Shown: piece after piece, positions 1-10,200 of the stretch
How the letters are laid out: each line of letters begins with the position of its first letter
How positions within the stretch are numbered: the stretch's first letter is position 1
Assembly: GCA_021396245.1 (NCBI GenBank)
Contig: WNYE01000038.1
Coordinates: 62,001-126,000, forward strand
Direction of reading: 5' to 3'
Length of the DNA: 64,000 nucleotides
DNA from: Sporothrix humicola
Lineage: Eukaryota; Ascomycota; Sordariomycetes; Ophiostomatales; Ophiostomataceae
Translations under genes and position numbers: made by a program
Notes under the pieces: generated by a model
The model's database searches: none
What the model saw: only the letters and a program-made list of their open reading frames with translations
What the model was told of the DNA's origin: nothing

Positions 1-947
1 ACAAACAGAGACCCGCCAAAAGACTCCAAAAGACTCCCAAAAGTCCGCTCTCTCACAGTCGTCTCAGTTTGCGCATCAGTGTGTCTCGTCCATTTTTTCT
101 TTTGTTTCTGCCTGTCTGTTGTCTGTTTACACTGTGCACAGCAATAGGCTCAAAATATTTCCTGCCTTGCCGTTTCGATGATGAGATCGTGCTTTTTATC
201 GCCAAAATCTGCCTCTCGTTCCTTTTGTGCTCCGTTTCTGGTCCCCATTTCCCCTGAATTTTTGTGCTCCCGCTCTCTTTTATTTCTCTGCCTTGGACCA
301 TGCTCACCGAGCTTATTCTCAGAAAGGACAAGCGAACTTGCCCAAGCGTTGTAAGACCAGAAAACAAAGTGCCCGTTCACATATCCGCAAATACAAACAC
401 TGTACCACACGCATTGTCGCACTATCCGCACTGTACGAGTAAAGTGGTCTGGCGCCAGTCCCTGGTTCCTTCCTCACCAAACGCGCAGCGTCAGAGAAAG
501 GACTTTGGACCCACTCGTGGCTCTTGCCCAGTCCCTAAGGATTCCGCCTATGGAGGCGTAGTCGCTCGGCGCTAGTCCGTTTCTAGATCAATTTTAGGCA
601 ACCACGTTCAAACGCCCCCCATATGTCGCCCATCGTCCGCTCGCTTTTCCCAACGTCGCCGGCCTCGATTCTTCCTCTCCTTTTCCCACTTTCATGTCAA
701 TTCCCAACATCCAACGTCCAACGTCTCTTCCACAGTTCACTCAGGCACTGTTGTAGCGAGGCCAACAACCCAGCGGAGCCTGTTGTGAGAGCAAACGACC
801 ACGAGAAAACCATTCGTTTCCCGCCTCTTTTATTCGGCCTCATTTCTTCTTTTTGCCTCATCTGTCTCTCCTCTTTCTGCCTTCTTTTTACCCTCACGGT
901 CCATCGTCATATTCACGCGTCGTGCATTGCATCGCTTGCCCACCTGC

Positions 948-974
948 CCAGTGCTCAGTGTCCAGTGCTCAGTG
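948..974. repeat. 13-bp direct repeat, period 14
   Basis: CCAGTGCTCAGTG occurs at 948-960 and again at 962-974, separated by one base. It lies in the distal upstream region of the C2H2 gene. No function can be assigned. Confidence 0.6.
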
Positions 975-1484
975 CCCAATTCAATCACTCGACGAACCTG
1001 CCGCCGCATCCACCCGGCAGCCTTTATCCAAAACAAAACAACAAAACCTGCTTTCAGCATCGTCTGTTCAATCTGCTCGTCTTGCCGTTCGCGAACCCAT
1101 CGTTGCGAACCATCGACAAACTCAATCCTCGCGTGCTCTCCGGACCCAACCGAGTCCGCAGATTCCACGACCACGAGGGCCCAAAGTCCTAGAGATTCCG
1201 AGTTGAAGTAAGAACTTGCCCGATCTTCACTTGCCCCCTTTCCACTTCCATCTTCCCTACGTCTTCCTCATCCTCCATATCCCAATCCCCATCCTGTCCT
1301 GTATTGTCCTGTCTTGCCTCCTTCCATCTCGTCCATCTTCCATCCCCGTCCATCTATCTGCCTTCTCTCGCCGTCACATCTTCCCCTTCCCCTAGCGTGA
1401 ACCCAGACCGCAAGCCGCCGCCTTGTGAGTCACAGGCCTCATTCTCGTCAACTTTCCTCTCCATTCATTCGTCTCTTGAGCTCC

Positions 1485-1802
1485 ATGCACCCCATCTGCT
1501 CCATCATACAACATCCTAGCCCTCAGTCATTGCATCACTTTTCCGCCAGTCTAAGCCCAAAAGCAAAAGACCCGATTCCTCTCTTCTTCACTCGAGCCTC
1601 GAAGTCGTATTCGACCAAAGTCACTGACCACAAACAGGCTCTGCTTGCATTATCTTCTATCTCGTCTCTCCCTCTCCTTGACCCCACCCGGACAAGGACA
1701 AAGAGCAACAAGATCCACTGGGTACAGGACTCTCTTCAGCCTTCTCTGAAAAGTTTCCTGCCGCACCCCCCTTTCGTTACATCTTTTTATCATTTGTTAT
1801 AA
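1485..1802 (+). other. Upstream ORF (105 codons) before the C2H2 gene
   Basis: An ATG at 1485 opens a frame that ends at 1802, 47 nt before the main start at 1850. The peptide is Ser/His/Leu-rich and resembles nothing known. If it lies on the mature mRNA it could reduce translation of the main frame. It could also be removed by a 5'UTR intron, since a GTGAGT donor-like site lies at 1426. Confidence 0.3.
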
Positions 1803-1849
1803 ACCTGGCTCGATCCCGCCTCGTTCCCCCCCCAGTCCCATCCTTCATC

Positions 1850-4513
1850 ATGTCTTCTCCATCTTCATCCACCCTTTCTACCAACCCTCGTCGTGTCCCG
1901 GTGACTCGACTTGGTTCTCCTGGCTCTGGTCATGGCCTGAGTCTTAAGACCAACATCATGCTCCGCAAAGGCGCAACTTTCCACTCGCCTACAAGCCCTG
2001 TCAACGACATCGACGCTCCTTTCTGCCCTCCGCAGCTCGCTCGTTCTCAATCCAACCTGGACGACGTCGTCGACGCACACCGCCGCCGCGTCGCTCTTAC
2101 TCTTGACAACATCGGCAAGACTCTTGCCGGCACCCACATCTCGTCGCCTAAGGCCGGCACTGACGCCGTCTTCCTTGACGACGGAAACGACTGCGTCCCC
2201 AAGGGCCTTCTCGACCACGCCCTCGGCGGCTCGTCCGCGCCTGCTGAGCAGCCGCGCCGTGTTCTCCAGCCCCGCCCGGTGAACCGTCGCCTTTCCAACC
2301 ACCACGCCTCGGACAGCGGCCTCGGCTCGTCCGTTGCCTCGTCTTCTGGTAAGAAGCAGCAGCTGCAGAAGCAGCAGACTGGTAAGAACACCACCACCGC
2401 CGCCAGACGCGCCGCGCCTGTCCAGGCTAAGGCCGTGACTCGCTCCGCCGCCGCCGCTTCCAACCAGAAGCCCGCCGGCCTGAGCGCTCGTGCCACCAAC
2501 CGTATCTACGAGCACACCGTCAAGCCTCTGCTTGCCAAGCCTGATTACAAGGCTTTCCACCCTATTCTGCTCGAGTGCACCACCAAGATCAACAAGCGTG
2601 ATATTGTCTGTCTGCGGGATCTCGAGAAGACTATTCTCTTCCTCGCTCCGGTAAGTGACCTCCGTAACGATACGGGCGTCTGGGGAAATACTTATCGGTT
2701 TTTGTGTATAAAGGAGAGGACCAAGGTCGCCAAGCTCTACCTCGATTTCTGTCTGGAGTCTGTTCGTTGCCTCCAGACCACCGTCGAGTACCTGTCCGAA
2801 CGCGAGCAGACCCGCCCTACCGACCTTCCCTATACCGCCGGTTACTTTATCGATCTCGTCGACCAGATTCACCACTACGCCCAACAGCTCGCTGACGCCA
2901 AAGCCAACGAAAAGGCCGGCTCTGTCAACATGGATTTCCACAGGTACAACCTCCGGTCCACCGCCACCATTAACCGCATGAAGGGCGTCTCTGTTGGCTC
3001 ACCCGCCACAGTGAACCCTCTTTTCTTGACCATTGCTAACCCGGATGACCCTTCTCCCAGCTCTGATGAGATCAAGCTGCACGGCGGTATTACCGTCAAC
3101 GGCCGCCCCGCTGAGCTCGTTCGTATCAGCCGCGATGGCCGTGCCGTGTCTATTGCCACTGGCCTGCCCGTCGAGCTCGAGGAGGACCACAAGGACTCGA
3201 TCCGCATTAAGCGTTCCGCCAGCCAGGAGCTGGAGGACGAGGAGGAGATCATGCGCTCTATGGCCCGCCGCAAGAAGAACGCTCCTCCTGAGGAGTACGC
3301 TCCAAAGATGTGCAGCGTTCCCGGCTGCACCAAGGAGTTCAAGCGCCCCTGTGATCTGACCAAGCACGAAAAGACCCACTCGCGCCCTTGGAAGTGCCCT
3401 CTCGAGTCCTGCAAGTACCACGAGTACGGCTGGCCCACCGAGAAGGAGCGTGACCGCCACATGAACGACAAGCACTCGGACAATCCTCCCATGTACGAGT
3501 GCCTGTTCAAGCCCTGCACGTACAAGTCGAAGCGTGACTCGAACCGTAAGCAGCACATGGAGAAGACCCATGGCTGGACTTACGTTCGCACCAAGACCAA
3601 CGGCAGCAGCAAGAACGCTGCCGCCGTCGCTGCCTCTCCCTCTATCAAGGACAACGGCATGATCCAGGGCTCTTCCTCGTCGGTGCGCAACAGCATTGAT
3701 GCCTCGAGCACCACTCTCCCCACACCGCAGCTGGTCAACCTGCCGACGCCTGTCAGCGCCCGCAGCCCCAACGTGACCACTCCCCTTTACGACGAGTTCT
3801 CTGCTCCTCTGTTCAACAACATTGAGTTCCCGACTTGCGCGCCTGGCGACATCCTGCCCGACATGCTTCCGGCTGAGATTGACGATATTGATTTCTCGCC
3901 TCTGCCCCTTGAGCTCAACAACGCCTCTGCTTACGGCTCGCCGTCCAACGCTTCCAGCTTGGACAACAACTCGGCCTACCAGGACATTGGTGCCGACATG
4001 ACCATGTACGACGACATCTACGCTGCTCCCATGCAGCAGCTGACGCCTGAGCCCGTCTTCCTTCCCAACTACGCCAACAAGGAGCTGCTCGACCAGTTTA
4101 TGGCCCTGCAGGCCCCTGACCTGTGCGCGCCCATGGTGACACCCGCTCAGCAACAGCAGATGGCTCGTCTGCAGGCCATGCACCAGCAGATGCAGCAGCA
4201 GGAGCGCCAGAACCAGCTGGCTCAGAGCACTCTAATGCCCCACATCTCGCCCCTCGGCGAGGCTAACGCCATGCTGTTCACTCCTGACTCGATGCTCGAC
4301 GACGAGGGCTTTGTCGACTACTCTGACGACGCCACCAAGAAGGGTTCGGACTTTATCCTTTTCCCTAACGCCGATCTGAGCGCCACTTTCCCGCAGACCA
4401 CCACGTTCAAGCACGACCCCGCGATTGACACTCTGTTCGAGGAGATGACGCCCAGCCTGGCCGCTGGCTACTCGCAGCCCACGTCGCAGATCTACACGAA
4501 CATTGACTGGTAA
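1850..4513 (+). CDS. C2H2 zinc-finger transcription factor
   Basis: Predicted nuclear DNA-binding regulator. In unspliced numbering, three C2H2 fingers lie at residues 488-574: C488/C493/H506/H510, C516/C521/H537/H542 and C551/C556/H569/H574. Before them (about residues 217-350) is an apparently helical conserved block of the type found in this fungal family. The C-terminal 300 residues are Pro/Ser/Asn-rich, with a Gln/Met-rich run near 765-790 and acidic patches suggestive of activation. A probable 63-nt intron at 2651-2713 (donor GTAAGT, acceptor AAG) is in frame and free of stops; removing it joins FLAP to ERTKVAK and gives 866 residues, otherwise 887. The start ATG at 1850 follows a long C/T-rich leader. 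It ends convergent to mph1. The target genes are unknown and I do not assign an orthologue. Confidence 0.88.
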   Translation: MSSPSSSTLSTNPRRVPVTRLGSPGSGHGLSLKTNIMLRKGATFHSPTSPVNDIDAPFCPPQLARSQSNLDDVVDAHRRRVALTLDNIGKTLAGTHISSPKAGTDAVFLDDGNDCVPKGLLDHALGGSSAPAEQPRRVLQPRPVNRRLSNHHASDSGLGSSVASSSGKKQQLQKQQTGKNTTTAARRAAPVQAKAVTRSAAAASNQKPAGLSARATNRIYEHTVKPLLAKPDYKAFHPILLECTTKINKRDIVCLRDLEKTILFLAPVSDLRNDTGVWGNTYRFLCIKERTKVAKLYLDFCLESVRCLQTTVEYLSEREQTRPTDLPYTAGYFIDLVDQIHHYAQQLADAKANEKAGSVNMDFHRYNLRSTATINRMKGVSVGSPATVNPLFLTIANPDDPSPSSDEIKLHGGITVNGRPAELVRISRDGRAVSIATGLPVELEEDHKDSIRIKRSASQELEDEEEIMRSMARRKKNAPPEEYAPKMCSVPGCTKEFKRPCDLTKHEKTHSRPWKCPLESCKYHEYGWPTEKERDRHMNDKHSDNPPMYECLFKPCTYKSKRDSNRKQHMEKTHGWTYVRTKTNGSSKNAAAVAASPSIKDNGMIQGSSSSVRNSIDASSTTLPTPQLVNLPTPVSARSPNVTTPLYDEFSAPLFNNIEFPTCAPGDILPDMLPAEIDDIDFSPLPLELNNASAYGSPSNASSLDNNSAYQDIGADMTMYDDIYAAPMQQLTPEPVFLPNYANKELLDQFMALQAPDLCAPMVTPAQQQQMARLQAMHQQMQQQERQNQLAQSTLMPHISPLGEANAMLFTPDSMLDDEGFVDYSDDATKKGSDFILFPNADLSATFPQTTTFKHDPAIDTLFEEMTPSLAAGYSQPTSQIYTNIDW

Positions 4514-7228
4514 ATCACACATTATTACAAATGGTGATTTGACTCACTCATGTACTTAATAATTTTTCACCCCTCCACTTGTTACACCACCACCCCTTTC
4601 TTCCCTCGATCATCTTCGCGTTCAATCCCACTTCACATGTATTTTGCACATTTCGTTTTCATGGCGGGTTTTATTTCTAGCGCAGCGGACCAAAGACTTC
4701 GCCGCCCCAATATGGGCGGGTCTCTTTATTGTCAACAGTTATGTTTTTTAGTCTTTTTACAGCCTGTTACTTTTAAGTGATGGCTATTTGTTTTATGACA
4801 GTTATGATTTCTCTCACCAAGAGGAGGAAACCAAGTTTATTTTCATTTCATTATCTTTCTATACAAAGACCTTCTGCTTTGCTTTACTTACTTCTCCTTT
4901 TGCAAAACCGAAAAAGAAAATCGACAAAAAAAAGAACAACGGCACCTCTTCGCCTGGGCCGAAAAGACTGCGTGCTTTTCTTCTTTCCTGTTTATTTCTT
5001 CTCTCTCTTTCCTGTTTGCTTGTCTGCTCTGCCTTGTCAACGCCGCGCTTTCGTGTACTTCTCGTTTTACGTCTGGTCGGTCTTTTTCTTGTACTACAAC
5101 CAAACCATTTCTGTTTTTGTCACATTTATGGGAATTTATAACACAATGGAATCAGCTTCTTTTTTTCCTCTTGAACAATCTTGAGAAAACACAAAAACAA
5201 GTATCATGATGGTTTTACGTGCACGGCCTGTGTGGTGAGAAGTCACCTGAAGTGACGATGGCGGAAGGGAGTCACAAAAGTACAAACGTATGCCTGGACA
5301 TGTCACATCACCACAAACACCAAAAGCGATTCCCACTGCATTTCCCCCTACTTAGTTAGAAACCCCATAACTTCAAAAATGAACCAAAAAAATTATATAG
5401 AAAAAAAAAAGAAAAGCGTGAGGTGTCTTTGACGAATTGAATAAAATAATGAATTTATGACTTCATATTATTGTGCTCTCCTCAGTTGTAACGTGCTGCC
5501 TATTAAAGTGGGCCTTGTTGAAATATGTCACGTGGGAGCGATTAGCTACAAAACTGGGAACTGGGCAATTTTTTCCCAGTAATACAATTTTTTGACCATT
5601 CATTTCTTCCTCCCAAAATTTTCCCAGCTTCCACCTCCAATCCTGCTTTTTCATCAAACACCTCCCGACGCCTCTTCCCTTTCCCGACGAGATGGATGCG
5701 GCCACGTGCACGGCCAAGTAAAAGAGAAGAAGTCTTCTTTGCTTACGATTCTAATGATCCTTCTTTCGAATTCCCAATTTCCCTGTTTTTGTCTCTTTTG
5801 TTGAGGCATCGTACGATCCATTGTTCGGGCGTCTCACTCGAGACCGGCTGCCTTTCCTCGACGATCTTCCTTCTCGACGACCAGAACCCTGATTTTTGGG
5901 GCCGGAAGGGGTTCACGAGACCCTTTTTTTTCGATGAGAGCTCGACACGATGGCACAGGGTACTTGGCCGATTCTTCTCCGACATCAGGGTTGTCAAGCT
6001 CGATGAGGCTCTTTGCATCCGATGATCGTCATCGCTGGCTTCGACAGAAGTCGGTGAGGATCATGAACAGACGTGGGGGTAAATGCCGATAATGCTCATT
6101 ATGTTGTTGAACAAGCCGGCGCCTTGATGCCTGGACGCCTGGACGCCTTTTTTTTTTTTTCTCTCGGTAACCGGTTTACCGGGTTGGGGGACCTCGTGTC
6201 TCCCGTCTCTTCCTCCTCCCAAATTGTAAGCCTTTTATCCTACCTTTTCGTTCTTTCCACATACTCTTCTCGTCGTGCCGCCTTTTGTCAGTGTACACTT
6301 TGCATGATGAGGTGCAAATCTAAGAATATTGCACACACCCCTTAAACAATTACTCAATATAGGAAGAGCCGTCTGAGACTGTCCCTGTGGGGTGCTGGAG
6401 GGGGAGAACAAAACCATTGCTACGGCGTGGCCTTCTTCTCTTTACCTCCACCCCCGCCGCTAGGCCCGTTTACCTGCTGCGGTTTTCTCTCTCCTTCTCC
6501 CCTTTTCTTCCCTTGATCCCTGCCCTGTTAAACGCTGTTTTTCTTCTTGGGCTTCTCCTCCTGTGTCTCCTTCGGGATTGATACGGAGGAGGGGCCCGGG
6601 CGGAGGGCAGTTAGTCGACGGGGTGGGTAGAGCGAGGGCGGGAGAGTGTTGGCGAAGGGGGAGGCATGGCCCAGCAGGCGGGTAGGGAGGGTTGTGCTTG
6701 AAAATGGGGACTCTGAGACTTATGTTACATTTTGACAAAACACGAGAAGAGCCAATGACCTGTGTTGCTTATGATGTTTTGGATATGAACCAAGCTAACA
6801 TCATAAAAGATTATCATAGGGATATACGACGTACACAGTACCGACTTCACATCAACATATCCACTTGACAGAGAAAGTCTGCTCCGTTGACTATCAGATA
6901 TCCCGTACCAAGTGGTAGAGGGTGGTTGTGTGACCACGTATTTACGTATATCACGTATATGTTATTATAACGCCATATATATCGAATCACAATGAATCGC
7001 AGGTAAGATTATGCTGCTAATTAGAAATAGAACGAGATGGGTTTAGCATAGCTATCAGGTGCATAAGCTTTTAAACATGATAAATATCTTTTATAAAATA
7101 TACATGCAGTGAAATCAAATTCGTAATAGCCGTCATAAGAAGGCGTAAATGTGTTCATAAAACTCCTTGGTACATATGCTTGTGTGTCTGTTTTCCATCA
7201 TAATCATGAATGCCCCTTGGTGCCTTCC
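4514..7228. other. Convergent intergenic region between the C2H2 gene and mph1
   Basis: The 3' ends of the C2H2 gene (+) and mph1 (-) face each other across 2.7 kb. The first kilobase is T/C-rich and probably includes the 3'UTR of the C2H2 gene. The part at about 6720-7150 is AT-rich. A CACGTG occurs at 5529-5534 and a small tandem repeat at 6129-6147. An ATG-initiated 109-codon frame at 5696-6025 matches no family I recognise. I see no supported gene, tRNA or transposon. Confidence 0.55.
6129..6147. repeat. Short tandem repeat, 8-bp unit
   Basis: GCCTGGAC occurs twice in tandem and is followed by a third partial copy (GCC), directly before a T tract. Probably a simple-sequence slippage product. 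Confidence 0.5.
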
Positions 7229-10200
7229 CTACTCACTGTCGCTGTCAAAAACCAGCCGCCGACCCCGCTGTGCTGCTGCCGGCCGTCTCGCAGCAGCCTT
7301 GTCTCGCACGTCGTCTTCGTCGTCCCTCATAACATCGCTTGAATCATCCTCCCCACTCAGGATAAACTCAGCACTCTTTGGCGGCGGGCCTGTAACTTTG
7401 GCAGGATCCTTCTTTGGCGCTGCGTTGGATTTGGCAGTGGTGGCAGCGGGCTTCTTTTGTGTCTTCTTTTTTGGAGCCGGTGCTTGCTGGTTGGCCCGTC
7501 CATGCTTCTCGCTAAAGATCCCGTCTTCGTCATCGTCGCTATCGTCGAGAGTCTGGGATAGGCGAATGAGCATCTCGAAAGAGCCGTTTGCCTTGGACCT
7601 GTTGGACTTGGTCGTAGTAGTTGTTTTGACCGTGGCTGACTTCTTGCGTGCGGCGGCCACAGGCGGAGGTGAGCTCGTAATAGGCGACGACGTGAAGACC
7701 ACGGTGGACTTTCTGCCCTTGGAGACCGTTCTCTTTTCACCACCTATTGTAGACCGGCCACGGTGCCGGACAGTATCGAACCCGTCATCCTCGTCGTCGT
7801 CATCGTCGTCATCAGTGGCGCTATCGTGGATGGCACGACGAGGTTTGTGGCCGGTGGATTTATGGCGAGGCTCGGGTATGCTTGATGTTGGCGCCTCTTC
7901 GACCTCTTCGTCGTCTCCGACAATAAAATCAACAAGATCACCACCGCTGTCTGACCCGTCCGTCTCGTAGTTGTCGCTGGTCCGCATGCAGTCGTCACCG
8001 CGCTCTTCAAGACGGCCGTAGCTGGCGGCACCGCCACGTTTGCCCCGTCCTCGTCCTCGACCACGAGCTGCCCGGCCCCGGCCACGAACTTGGCTGAGAT
8101 CTTCAAGGGCTCGTCCACGGCCAAAGTAATCCACCTCTCCTAGGTTCTCGTCCTCCTCGTCTTCATCTTCGTCTTCCTCAAACCCTCCCTCTTCAGCCTC
8201 ATCCACAATGGCAGAAAATCCACGTGAACCACCTCCGCGGAAAGCAGCACCTCTGCCTCGTGCACCTGCACCACGAACGCCGCGGGCCCCGCCGCGCCCA
8301 CGGTTTCGTCCACGCCGTATGCCGCGAAGACTGGCGCCGTTTCCGGCCGGCTGCGAGAACTTGATAATGTACGGTTCGTTGTCACTCTCAGGTGATGGAG
8401 TAAGACTGCCAAGCTCATCAGGTTGAAGAGGAATAGGAGGCAGAGAGGATGGTTCGCGATAGCTTGGCTGCGGCGGCTGTGGCGGAAGCTGCGGTGTCGG
8501 CTCCCATGTAAGGCCTTCGTCAGGAGTTGCTTCACGAGGCGGACGTGGGGGCGTCGGTTCCCAAGAGATCGGCTCCTCGTCTGGTGACGGGTCGCAAGGA
8601 GGCGGGTCGCGGGGTTTGGGAAAGCTGGGCAGCTGAGGATCCTCCAACAGATCAGACATGTCGGACATACCGGCCATGTCAGGGATGTCAGAGAACTCGT
8701 GGGCTGGAGGCGCTTCTGGCAGCTTTTCTGGCTCTTTGGGTGCCTCCACTACTTGGTTGCGAGGTTTGGGCGGCTTCCAGCTCATGGGGTCCGACTTCGC
8801 CGTGGTAGCTTCAGGAATCTCCGAGATCTCTTGAAGGTCGTCGTCGAAACCTGCGTCTCCAAAGCTTGTGTCACCAATATCCTCCATCATAGCCTCAACC
8901 TGCTTCTCCAAGTCCTCCTCAAGGTCTCCTTCCGGCCCTTTTTTGTTCTCCTTCTCAACAGCCTCATCATCTACATCGGGCATATCCTGATCCTCATTGA
9001 GGATAATATCTCCGTCCAGGTCGTCATCCAGATCATCGTCAAGAATATCAAACTGCTTCTTTTTGCGAGCGCTGCTTCTGGGCGCTGGGTCCGCCTCTAG
9101 ATCAGAATCACTGCTTTCAGGGAAATCTCTGAGTATCCGCTGCGCTGTTGGCTTGGCTTTTGGAGCTGGGGCTGGGAGCGGAGCCGGAGCCTGAGGAAGA
9201 CGGCCATACGATGGCAGCGGTTGGCGAGTGGCCGGGACACGCTTCTCGCCATCGCGTTTGGAGGCAAATGTCCGCCGAGACGGCCTAGGGAAATCGTCCT
9301 CATCAGACTCTTCCTTGACATCATCATCATCTCGCCCACCACCAAAGCTGTATGACTGAAACTGCGAGCTTCTTTGGCGCGTCATGCCCTTCATAGTCGG
9401 CTTGAAGCTGCTGCTGCTGCTCTTTTTCTTTGCCCAGCGAGACGATCCCCCGTCGTCGTCATCTTCGTCGTCGTCATACTCCTTCTTGACCGAAGTTGGG
9501 CTATTCATATAGCCCACTGGCGTGAGTCTTGCCCGCTCCGTCAGTGTTGACACAGCGCCGACACGACGGCGTTTGGACAGTGGTTCATTGGATGATGACG
9601 GCTGTGCCGTAGCTGTGGCAGCGGTAGGTGGCTTGAATCGCGCTGGTGCCTGAGTTCTAGGCTTTCGTGCAGCCATATGTGTAAATACGCGCTCTTCCTC
9701 GGACTCTGATTCTTCGGACTCGTCCGAGTTGGGAGCAAACTTGGGCACCCTTTGGCGCGTATACGAGCGGCCGGGAGATCGAGGCCTGTCGTAGGCACCC
9801 TCTGTCAGTCGACCCACAAGCCTAACGTTGCGTCGAGTGTATGTGCCATGGTGCAGGTATTTTGTCGGTCGCATTTTTTGCAGAGATTCGAGGTTACCAG
9901 CCTCAATCACGGTTATATTGTCCGGCGGTCCGAATGCCGACGAGAACGAAGTGTTGAAGCCGCCGCTCTTACGGGCGTCTCTCAAGACAGTTGCAGCTTC
10001 TGGAATATCGACCAAAGAATCTATCTCGGCCGGCTCCGGTACAGCTTGCCTTTGAGAGGGTGCTTTTGTCCTTGCTTTGAATCCAAGCTTTGTCTGGCCA
10101 TCCTCTCTGACAGTCGATGCATTGACAAAGCCAGTCTCGGCGTCATCAGGCATATGGAACACCTTTTTCGATGCTTTAGGCAGCTTTCCGCGGACCTTTT

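Larger units (their letters stand above)
1..1849. other. Gene-free leader/promoter region upstream of the C2H2 regulator gene
   Basis: No supported coding gene. The + strand is strongly pyrimidine-rich from about 600 onward, as is usual for long fungal 5' leaders, and this keeps several frames open by composition alone. It holds a short direct repeat at 948-974 and an upstream ATG at 1485. A GTGAGT at 1426 could be a donor of a 5'UTR intron. The open frames at 623-1192 and 830-1174 are low complexity and resemble no known family. Confidence 0.6.

Noticed and set aside
1865..4183. Long minus-strand frames (358 and 394 codons) opposite the C2H2 gene
   Set aside because: Compositional shadows of a GC-rich coding strand; the sense frame has three intact zinc fingers.
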